Of a stretch of 64,000 nucleotides of DNA, positions 35,770-42,250 are shown one piece after another. The position numbers and the translations under genes are program-made. The notes beneath the pieces are model-generated. The model was given only the letters and a program-made list of their open reading frames with translations, ran no database searches and was not told where the DNA came from. Source of the DNA: an uncultured Bacteroides sp. (GTDB lineage Bacteria > Bacillota > Clostridia > Lachnospirales > Lachnospiraceae); NCBI GenBank assembly GCA_945913015.1, contig CAMECH010000003.1, positions 62,001 through 126,000 on the forward strand, written 5' to 3'. Position 1 is the stretch's first letter. Each line of letters opens with the position of its first letter.

Positions 35770-36396
35770 ATGAATAGTAAAACAGTTATAACTATTGGCA
35801 GACAATTTGGCAGCGCCGGTAAAGAAATAGGAGAGAAGCTTGCCAAGGATTTAGGCATTAAATGCTATGATAAGGAATTGCTTGCAGTGGCTGCGAAGGA
35901 AAGTGGTTTGTGTGAGGAATTATTTGAAAATCATGATGAAAAACCTACAAACAGCTTCCTGTATTCCCTTGTAATGGATACATATTCACTCGGGTATACC
36001 TCTTCATATTCAGATATGCCAATCAATCACAAAGTATTTCTTGCGCAGTTTGATGCCATCAAGAAGCTGGCTGAGCGCGAGTCATGCGTAATAATCGGAC
36101 GTTGTGCGGATTATGCTCTTGAAGACAATCCATATGCAATATCTATCTGGATTAAGGCCGATATTGAGCAGCGTATTAAGCGTATTATGTCCAAATATGA
36201 ATTGAACGAATCAAAAGCTGCCGATATGATTCAGAAGGCTGACAAGAAGAGAGCAAGTTACTATAACTACTACTCAAGCAAGAAGTGGGGCGATGGCAAG
36301 AGCTACGACCTTTGTCTTGACAGCGGCAAGCTCGGAATCGACGGTTCAATTGAATTAATTAAGAAATTTATTGAATTGCGCGAGAAGAACTTCTGA
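35770..36396 (+). CDS. cytidylate kinase-like family protein
   Basis: A 208-residue P-loop kinase of the cytidylate-kinase-like family. The nucleotide loop is 'TIGRQFGSAGKEIGEKLA' near 8-25, and 'VIIGRCADYAL' near 108 and an Arg-rich lid 'EQRIKRIMSKYEL' near 135 are typical. It is not the classical Cmk of the rRNA/lipid operons, and its substrate is unproven. AAAGGGGG precedes the ATG, with an extended -10 (TATAAT at 35720) upstream. Confidence 0.82.
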   Translation: MNSKTVITIGRQFGSAGKEIGEKLAKDLGIKCYDKELLAVAAKESGLCEELFENHDEKPTNSFLYSLVMDTYSLGYTSSYSDMPINHKVFLAQFDAIKKLAERESCVIIGRCADYALEDNPYAISIWIKADIEQRIKRIMSKYELNESKAADMIQKADKKRASYYNYYSSKKWGDGKSYDLCLDSGKLGIDGSIELIKKFIELREKNF

Positions 36397-36433
36397 TAAT
36401 TTATATAAAATTATGAATATAACGTGAAAATAC

Positions 36434-36485
36434 TTGAAATTTAAGCTATTTTGTATTATATTGATGTGCGAAATAGCTTAAATTT
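36434..36485 (+). promoter_or_regulatory. promoter embedded in a 15-bp inverted repeat
   Basis: TTGAAA (36434-36439), 17-nt spacer, TATATT (36457-36462) forms a promoter for the next gene. A perfect 15-bp inverted repeat has its left arm at 36437-36451, over the -35/spacer, and its right arm at 36471-36485, just after the start point. It could be a terminator for the kinase gene, a stem at the 5' mRNA end or an operator. Confidence 0.6.
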
Positions 36486-36549
36486 TGTTTGCGTTTTTAA
36501 TACATATTGTATTTGCGCAATTTTTTTCTTACAGGAGATCACATTTGTT

Positions 36550-37506
36550 ATGTATTACACAAATTCTCGATGGAAAAAGTTCAAGAATGGTATACAGCAC
36601 AGTAATTTCAAGTTATATCTTGTTATACTGCTTATTCTTGCTGTAATTATTGCGTTTACATTTGCAAACAGTGAGCTCATTTCTAATATGATTTCCTCCG
36701 ATAAACAGGGGCAGAATGGGGAAGAGGGCAGTGTTATTCCAACCGAATCAGCTACAGAACCAACAACTTTTATCTCCCAAAACTATAGTTATTTTATAAG
36801 TATTAATAAAGCTGAGAATTTCATAACAGTTTATAAAACCAAAGCAAATGGTGAAAGAGAAAGTGCTTTTAAGACTTTCAGATGTTCAGTCAATCCGTCT
36901 GTATCAACAGGCACCTACAAAACATATGAAAAAAATATATGGAGAGCATTGTCAACAGGCGGATACGGACAGTATTCAACACGTATAAGCAGCGACTGCT
37001 ACATTCATTCGGTTCCTTATTACAGTCAGAACAGTAACGCTTTAAATATAAACGCATATAACAATCTTGGTAATCCTGCTAAGGTTGGTTCAATTTATCT
37101 CGCTTCAGCAGATGCACAGTGGATTTTTGAAAACTGTGCCCTTGATACCGGTGTTGAAGTGTACGAGAAATCCGGCGAAGCACCTGAAATAGCACTCGCT
37201 GAACATGCCACTTTATCAAAAAATAACGGCTATGATCCAACCGACACATCATTAAACATTACACCGGTTCCAACGCAAATCAATTATATGACCGGTGTTA
37301 ATGACCACTCAATCCCATTAGGCTCTGTCTATAATATGTGGGATGGTGTATATGCAGTGGATAAAAATGGTAATGATATTACAAGCTACATAACCGTCAC
37401 CGGAAGCGTTAACACAAACGTAACAGGAACCTACACATTAATCTATCACCTTAAAGATAATTTTGGAACTGATCTAGCATATTACAGCTATGTAACAGTA
37501 TATTGA
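36550..37506 (+). CDS. L,D-transpeptidase-fold protein lacking catalytic Cys
   Basis: A 318-residue protein with an N-terminal membrane helix (about 21-41), a low-complexity linker, a YkuD-like domain (about 78-205) and a C-terminal Ig-like/DUF5011-type domain (about 235-318). Active L,D-transpeptidases need H...S-x-G-C-x-R. Here the upstream His is kept (His153 in YIHSVPYY) but the Cys position is Ser181 (VGSIYL) and the Arg is Tyr183. It is probably a non-catalytic wall-binding or regulatory relative. AGGAG lies about 11 nt before ATG 36550. Confidence 0.8.
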   Translation: MYYTNSRWKKFKNGIQHSNFKLYLVILLILAVIIAFTFANSELISNMISSDKQGQNGEEGSVIPTESATEPTTFISQNYSYFISINKAENFITVYKTKANGERESAFKTFRCSVNPSVSTGTYKTYEKNIWRALSTGGYGQYSTRISSDCYIHSVPYYSQNSNALNINAYNNLGNPAKVGSIYLASADAQWIFENCALDTGVEVYEKSGEAPEIALAEHATLSKNNGYDPTDTSLNITPVPTQINYMTGVNDHSIPLGSVYNMWDGVYAVDKNGNDITSYITVTGSVNTNVTGTYTLIYHLKDNFGTDLAYYSYVTVY

Positions 37507-37521
37507 CAGATAGTATATAAT

Positions 37522-38577
37522 TTATTCCTTTTCACGCAATTGTACCATATTACGTGCTTTGCGTCTATTATTATCGACGATTTCGGCATAGTGTTTGCGC
37601 GTAGTATTTACATCTTTATGCCCAAGGACATCTGCCACAAGATAAATATCATTACTTTCCTGATAGAGGTTGGTACCATATGTGCTACGCAGTTTATGCG
37701 GCGTAATATGCTTTACCGTAGTAACGGTATGTGCATATTTCTTAACAAGATTTTCAACTGAGCGCACACATAATCTTTTATTATTGCGTGATATAAAAAG
37801 GGCATTTTCATGTCCCTGTGCCGGATTCATTGCTTTGCGTTCATCCATATAATCAAGCAGTGCATCCCGCACTTCATCACCAAAGTAAACAAAGCTTTCG
37901 GAACCGCCTTTTCTTACTACCTTAATCCTGTCATTATTAAAATCAACATCATTAATATCCAGACCTACACACTCAGAAACACGTATTCCCGTGCCGAGCA
38001 TGAGAGTGAGCAGCGCCAAATCACGTGTCTTAAGCCCTTCATGCGCAAGCAACTGATTCTTCGTTAATTTGTTACCCGATTCAACATTATCAAGAAGCTC
38101 CGCAACTTCATTCACATCAAGTCTTGTAATTGCCTGATCATGTATTTTGGGCATATCGACCTGAAATGCGGGATTTTTTTTCATAAGGCCCTGTTTATTG
38201 AAATATCCGTAAAAAGAGCGGAGAGAGGCTAATTTGCGCTTTGCAGCACGCTCTGAATTCGTAACTTTCCTGCCATTCTTAACATAAAGCTTTGTATACC
38301 TCAAATAATCAATAATGTCGGTTGAACTTAAATTTTCAATGTCAGTGACAGTAATGGACTTTAAATCTGCAATATCTTTAAATTTTCTTTCTCTTAAAAA
38401 CGTAAAAAAGCCTTTTAAATCCATTGCATATGCAAGCTTAGTCCTTGGCTGCTTTGTATATTCCAGACTGAAAAAGTACTCCTTGCAGAAATCCGGAAGT
38501 TCATCAACAATTTCATTAAGCTTGAGCGTATATTTAATTCTTTGTTGTTCGCTGTATGTTTTAGCTGTTTCTCCCAT
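37522..38577 (-). CDS. tyrosine recombinase (XerC/XerD-like)
   Basis: A 351-residue site-specific recombinase. The N-terminal SAM-like DNA-binding domain spans about 20-125; the catalytic domain has Arg in 'GTGIRVSECVGL', Lys in 'VVRKGGSES', 'HKLRSTYGTNLY', 'LGHKDVNTTRKHY' with the nucleophile Tyr, so the R-K-HxxR-H-Y set is complete. No attachment sites or phage genes surround it, so chromosome-dimer resolution or a domesticated role is possible. It is convergent with the previous gene. Its start is supplied by a partial structured repeat (GGGGATTATTATG). Confidence 0.88.
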   Translation of the reverse strand: MGETAKTYSEQQRIKYTLKLNEIVDELPDFCKEYFFSLEYTKQPRTKLAYAMDLKGFFTFLRERKFKDIADLKSITVTDIENLSSTDIIDYLRYTKLYVKNGRKVTNSERAAKRKLASLRSFYGYFNKQGLMKKNPAFQVDMPKIHDQAITRLDVNEVAELLDNVESGNKLTKNQLLAHEGLKTRDLALLTLMLGTGIRVSECVGLDINDVDFNNDRIKVVRKGGSESFVYFGDEVRDALLDYMDERKAMNPAQGHENALFISRNNKRLCVRSVENLVKKYAHTVTTVKHITPHKLRSTYGTNLYQESNDIYLVADVLGHKDVNTTRKHYAEIVDNNRRKARNMVQLREKE

Positions 38578-38650
38578 AATAATCCCCATTTCTGAGCAAT
38601 AAGATTTTCCACACTAATTCCCATTCCGCAGACGCTTTATAAAGTAGAGC
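38575..38650 (-). repeat. two tandem 3' modules of the structured repeat before xerC-like gene
   Basis: On the minus strand: CTTTATAAAG palindrome, GCGTCTGCGGAATGGGAATT, AGTGTGGAAAATC, then GCTCAGAAATGGGGATTATT and the ATG. The two units match the 3' end of copy A and the partial unit at 34013-34051. Hairpins 1 to 3 are absent. Confidence 0.65.
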
Positions 38651-38668
38651 GGTAAATTCATACATCTC

Positions 38669-38700
38669 TAACTTCGCTAAACCCAAGTTTAACGAAGTTA
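38669..38700. repeat. hairpin between helicase and recombinase genes
   Basis: TAACTTCG-C-TAAAC / GTTTA-A-CGAAGTTA pairs over 13 bp with a single C/A mismatch around a CCAA loop. No T run follows on either strand, so termination is doubtful. Confidence 0.5.
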
Positions 38701-38773
38701 AATACCTACAAAATAGACAATACTCCTAAAATCCTATTAAGTCAAGTTTTAAATCGAATTAAATCATATGTGA

Positions 38774-39913
38774 TTATGCCTTTACCAGACGTCCTTTAAA
38801 TAATTTGCGTCTTATCACATTAATTCCAAATGTCTTCTGATAACTCAGCATCTTAGGCAGTTCATTCTCTGTTATTATTGAAACACATAATCCCAGTTTG
38901 CCATTACGTCCGCAGCGTCCGGCACGATGCTGATATTCAACAGGATTCTCCGGCAGATTTATATTAAATACGGCATCAATTCCATCTATCTGTAAACCTC
39001 TTGATGCAAGGTCTGTTGATACAAGGAAACGTATTTTACCGTTTTTGAAGCCGTCTACGGCCTTTTTACGTTGCAGCTTATCATCCGAACCATACAGATA
39101 ATCTGCCGAATAATGATGAAATTGCAGCTTATTAACTGTTTCTTCCAAATCATATGAGGTGTTCGCAAAAATAATCCCTTTATCCGGTTCAATCGCATGA
39201 ATGACTTTTCTCAGCGTCTCAATACGTTCACGGCGTTCCGTAATAATAAACATATGTTTAATTGTCTGTGGTATGGCGGTTTCGCCTTTTATTATAACTA
39301 CAACAGGATTTAAATTAAAACTTTGGGATAATTCAAGGGATTTCTTATCCATACTCGCCGAAAACATTAATACCTGTGTATACTTCATTAAAGACTTACG
39401 AACTTCAGCCAGCCCGTTAATATTGTCTTTTGCAAGCATCTTATCAGCCTCATCAACTATAAGTGTCTTAACATTATGAACAGACATCTTTTTCATTTTC
39501 AGAAGCTTCATTATTCTTCCGGTTGTTCCTACAACAATATGTGGTTTTGCCTTAATTGCCTCTATCTGACGATTAATATTGCCCTCACCAATTACCTGGG
39601 CAGCCCTTACAGAGATTCCTGAAGCCTCTGACAGCCTGTTAATCTGCTTAAGCACCTGAATTCCCAGTTCCTGAGTCGGAACAACTATAAGCGCCTGAAT
39701 ATGCGAATCCTCAATATTAATTCTTGAAAACAACGGAAGCAGATACGCCAGTGTCTTACCCGAACCGGTTTCAGAACAGCCTACGACATCCCTGCCTTCT
39801 ACCACCGGTGCATATACTTCCTTCTGTATCTGCGTAGGAGTACTAATCTTCTGCTCCTTAAGTGCATTAATAAGGCTCTCTGAGAGCCCCATATCTTTAA
39901 AACTCATATTCAC
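38774..39913 (-). CDS. DEAD-box RNA helicase
   Basis: A 379-residue ATP-dependent RNA helicase: Q motif 'STPTQIQKEVY', motif I 'SETGSGKTLAYLLPL', II 'VDEADKM', III 'SAS', V 'ATDLASRGLQ'-like 'STDLASRGLQIDGID' and VI 'HRAGRCGRNG'. It lacks the long basic C-terminal tails of CshA or the DbpA RNA-binding domain, so it is a minimal core plus a short tail. GTG 39913 has GGAG at 6 nt; ATG 39907 would be 12 nt from it. The GGAGATTAGTGTG context matches the end of the structured repeats. Confidence 0.9.
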   Translation of the reverse strand: MNMSFKDMGLSESLINALKEQKISTPTQIQKEVYAPVVEGRDVVGCSETGSGKTLAYLLPLFSRINIEDSHIQALIVVPTQELGIQVLKQINRLSEASGISVRAAQVIGEGNINRQIEAIKAKPHIVVGTTGRIMKLLKMKKMSVHNVKTLIVDEADKMLAKDNINGLAEVRKSLMKYTQVLMFSASMDKKSLELSQSFNLNPVVVIIKGETAIPQTIKHMFIITERRERIETLRKVIHAIEPDKGIIFANTSYDLEETVNKLQFHHYSADYLYGSDDKLQRKKAVDGFKNGKIRFLVSTDLASRGLQIDGIDAVFNINLPENPVEYQHRAGRCGRNGKLGLCVSIITENELPKMLSYQKTFGINVIRRKLFKGRLVKA

Positions 39914-40032
39914 ACTAATCTCCATTCTATTAATAAACAAAAAAATTCTATCAAAAAAACTTATAAATGTCTAGCTTTCAACCGTTTCTTGATATAAAAT
40001 AAAAAAGTGTATCCGCACTATCGGAATAGTTG

Positions 40033-40176
40033 GTATGAAAAATCACACTGATGTGCTGATTTTTCATACGCAAATTTGTGCAGAGAACGCCACAAATTTG
40101 GATATTGCAGCCGGAAATCTGAAATCTCCGGCGCATTCCTCGAACAAAAAGCGTTCTCGGAATGGGGATTATTATG
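40033..40176 (+). repeat. structured repeat, copy B, divergent, ending at the ttcA-like start
   Basis: A 144-nt copy with the layout of copy A but many stem changes. Hairpin 1: 40033-40045 with 40057-40069 (13 perfect bp). Hairpin 2: 40071-40080 with 40091-40100, loop of 10 nt. Hairpin 3: TGC-A-GCCGGA with TCCGGC-GCA (40106-40135), with the same bulged A. Hairpin 4: ATTCC-TC-GAAC with GTTC-TC-GGAAT. Hairpin-2 loop 40083-40090 can pair with 40151-40158 (eight Watson-Crick pairs). GGGGATT and ATG end the element. Confidence 0.8.
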
Positions 40177-40908
40177 GAATTACAAAGATTATTAAGCCAA
40201 ACTCGCAAAGCAATAGATGAGTATTCAATGATTAAAGATGGAGACAAAATTGCCGTGGGCATATCCGGAGGCAAGGACAGCCTTACCTTGCTGTATGCAC
40301 TTCAGGGTCTGAGACGATTCTATCCTGCCAGATTCGATATTGAAGCTATTACTGTCAGTGCCGGAATTGACGGCATGGACTTTACGCCTGTTCAGGAGTT
40401 ATGTAATGAACTCAATGTAAATTATACTATTATAAATACTGACATATATGATATTGTGTACAACATCCGCAAGGAAACAAATCCATGCGCACTTTGTGCA
40501 AAGCTTAGAAAAGGTGCATTCAACGACAAGGCCAAAGAACTTGGATGTAATAAAATTGCCTATGCGCATCATAAGGATGACGTAATCGAAACACTCCTTA
40601 TGTCACTCTTCCTTGAAGGGCGTGTTCATACCTTTTCACCGGTTACTTATCTGGACAGAACCGGTCTGACATTAATAAGACCTCTTATATATATTGATGA
40701 AGCTGACGTGATTGGTTTTAAAAACAAATATAATCTTCCGATTGTTAAAAACTTATGTCCTGCCGACGGTGAAACAAAACGTGAATATGCAAAACAGCTT
40801 CTTAAAAATCTTAATAAGGATATTCCCGGTGTACGTGAAAGAATATTCACCGCAATATTAAACGGAGGCTTTGACGGCTGGGACAAGCGCGTTGTCCGCA
40901 GACGGTGA
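40174..40908 (+). CDS. TtcA-like tRNA thiolation enzyme
   Basis: A 244-residue PP-loop ATPase of the TtcA/TilS superfamily. The ATP motif is 'GISGGKDSLTLLYAL' near 30-44; 'NPCALCAKLRKG' near 110 provides CxxC, and a single later Cys in 'KNLCPADGE' near 196 could be the third iron-sulfur ligand. 'AYAHHKDDVIETLL' near 130 is typical. TtcA adds sulfur to cytidine 32 of tRNA; the exact target here is inferred. It lacks the TilS C-terminal domain. The structured repeat supplies its ribosome site. Confidence 0.85.
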   Translation: MELQRLLSQTRKAIDEYSMIKDGDKIAVGISGGKDSLTLLYALQGLRRFYPARFDIEAITVSAGIDGMDFTPVQELCNELNVNYTIINTDIYDIVYNIRKETNPCALCAKLRKGAFNDKAKELGCNKIAYAHHKDDVIETLLMSLFLEGRVHTFSPVTYLDRTGLTLIRPLIYIDEADVIGFKNKYNLPIVKNLCPADGETKREYAKQLLKNLNKDIPGVRERIFTAILNGGFDGWDKRVVRRR

Positions 40909-40929
40909 CAGGTGCAGGTGGTAAGATAC

Positions 40930-41316
40930 CTATTTGTAATAATATACTATAAGATTCTGTCCCTGTGTTATGTTATCATCTGACAATCTGTTAATAGTCT
41001 TAATCTCCTTTACATAAGCATTAATATCAGCTTCTTCAGGTGCATATTGCTGTGCAAGTCCCCACAGTGTATCGTTCCGTTCAATGCTGATGCTTGTGTA
41101 GTACTTATCGGCAGTTAAATGCGATGATACCTTATCATTAGCCTTAACTATCACTCCGCTGAGTGCGGCTATTACAGAAACCATGCATATAAATGCAGTA
41201 ATATTGATAAAACGGCGGCGTCTTGCACGGTGGTGGCGCTGCTCAATACAAATTAAAACGCTGCTCTTATTATAGTTATGTGCTCTGTTGTCTGCTTTCA
41301 TCTTACCTGCTCTCAT
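40930..41316 (-). CDS. YneA-like LysM protein, probable SOS division inhibitor
   Basis: A 128-residue protein with a basic N-terminus (HHRARRRR near 35), one membrane helix at about 45-65 and a C-terminal LysM domain at about 80-127 ('SISIERNDTLWGLAQQYAP', 'TINRLSDDNITQGQNLIVYY'). B. subtilis YneA has the same build, lies divergent to lexA and delays division after DNA damage. Here the gene is also divergent from lexA with a LexA box between its -35 and -10. GGAGG precedes ATG 41316 by 9 nt. Confidence 0.85.
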   Translation of the reverse strand: MRAGKMKADNRAHNYNKSSVLICIEQRHHRARRRRFINITAFICMVSVIAALSGVIVKANDKVSSHLTADKYYTSISIERNDTLWGLAQQYAPEEADINAYVKEIKTINRLSDDNITQGQNLIVYYYK

Positions 41317-41363
41317 TTTACTTAACCTCCAAAAATAAATCGTATATAATAAACGCCAGTTCT

Positions 41364-41375
41364 GAACAGTTGTTC
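41364..41375. promoter_or_regulatory. LexA box 2 (GAACAGTTGTTC)
   Basis: A GAAC-N4-GTTC palindrome matching the Firmicute LexA/DinR consensus. It lies just downstream of the yneA-like start point. Confidence 0.8.
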
Positions 41376-41389
41376 TATGTGATGTAATG

Positions 41390-41418
41390 ATATTAACATG
41401 CGAACAATTGTTTGTCAA
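41390..41418 (-). promoter_or_regulatory. promoter of the yneA-like gene
   Basis: On the minus strand TTGACA (41418-41413), 17-nt spacer and TAATAT (41395-41390). The spacer holds LexA box 1, so LexA binding would block RNA polymerase directly. Confidence 0.85.
41401..41414. promoter_or_regulatory. LexA box 1 (CGAACAATTGTTTG)
   Basis: An almost perfect match to the Firmicute LexA consensus CGAACRNRYGTTYG, between the divergent yneA-like and lexA genes. Confidence 0.9.
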
Positions 41419-41462
41419 TACAAAACAAACAAATTTTCCGAACAAAATTTCTGAATATGTGT

Positions 41463-41491
41463 TTGCATTTTCAATTTGAATGTGATATTAT
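41463..41491 (+). promoter_or_regulatory. promoter of lexA
   Basis: TTGCAT (41463-41468), 17-nt spacer, TATTAT (41486-41491). The nearest full LexA box is about 50 nt upstream of the -35, so lexA autorepression may be weak; a half-like CGAACAAAATTTCTG lies at about 41439-41453. Confidence 0.65.
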
Positions 41492-41523
41492 AATTACAAA
41501 TAATACAACAGGAGGATTTACAT

Positions 41524-42144
41524 ATGGGATATGGAAGAATTACTGCCAAGCAGTCTGAGATTCTGGAATATATCAAGAACCAAATTCTTAATAAAGGATA
41601 TCCGCCATCAGTAAGAGATATTTGTGAGGCCGTTAATCTCAAGTCAACTTCATCCGTTCACGCACATCTCGAGACTCTGGAAAAGAATGGTTATATAAGA
41701 AGGGATCCTACCAAGCCACGTGCAATTGAAATCATTGATGATAACTTCAACCTTACAAGACGCGAGGTTGTCAACGTGCCGCTTATAGGTCAGGTTGCTG
41801 CGGGACAGCCAATTCTTGCAGTTGAGAATGTAACCAACTACTTTCCTATTCCTGCCGAGTATCTTCCTAACGAAGATACATTTATGCTCAAGGTAAAAGG
41901 CGACAGCATGGTTAATATGGGAATTTATGAAGATGACATGATAATTGTCAAGAGACAGCAGACTGCACGCAATGGTGAGGTTATTGTAGCACTTGTTGAT
42001 GACTCGGCTACGGTCAAGCGTTTTTATAAAGAAGACGGTCATTACAGACTGCAGCCTGAGAATGATTTCATGGAGCCGATTATAGTTGATAATGTTGAGA
42101 TAATAGGTAAAGTAATCGGTCTTATACGCCTTAATATTGTATAA
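41524..42144 (+). CDS. lexA: SOS repressor LexA
   Basis: A 206-residue repressor of DNA damage genes. The winged helix is at about 1-65 ('ITAKQSEILEYIKNQI', 'GYPPSVRDICEAV'). The autocleavage site is Ala-Gly in 'VAAGQP' near 95; the catalytic Ser is in 'VKGDSMVNMGI' near 128 and the Lys in 'SATVKRFYK' near 165. RecA filaments trigger self-cleavage. AGGAGG precedes the ATG. A terminator follows. Confidence 0.97.
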   Translation: MGYGRITAKQSEILEYIKNQILNKGYPPSVRDICEAVNLKSTSSVHAHLETLEKNGYIRRDPTKPRAIEIIDDNFNLTRREVVNVPLIGQVAAGQPILAVENVTNYFPIPAEYLPNEDTFMLKVKGDSMVNMGIYEDDMIIVKRQQTARNGEVIVALVDDSATVKRFYKEDGHYRLQPENDFMEPIIVDNVEIIGKVIGLIRLNIV

Positions 42145-42189
42145 CATACACATTGAACATATGCACACTGTATAATATAAGTAACTTCA

Positions 42190-42224
42190 AAATCCCCACA
42201 ATCATTCCTGATTTGTGGGGATTT
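42190..42224. terminator. hairpin between convergent lexA and surface-protein genes
   Basis: AAATCCCCACAA (42190-42201) pairs perfectly with TTGTGGGGATTT (42213-42224). AT-rich flanks on both sides suit a bidirectional terminator. Confidence 0.8.
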
Positions 42225-42250
42225 GTACATTTTATATTTACTTAATATTA

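Noticed and set aside
37522-38577. Integrase of a prophage or integrative element
   Set aside because: No attachment-site repeat, excisionase, capsid or conjugation genes lie nearby; neighbours are chromosomal.
38669-38700. Terminator of the DEAD-box helicase gene
   Set aside because: A good hairpin, but there is no T tract on the minus strand; kept as a hairpin only.
40174-40908. TilS (tRNA-Ile lysidine synthase)
   Set aside because: The CxxC after the PP-loop and the short length fit TtcA; TilS substrate-binding and C-terminal domains are missing.
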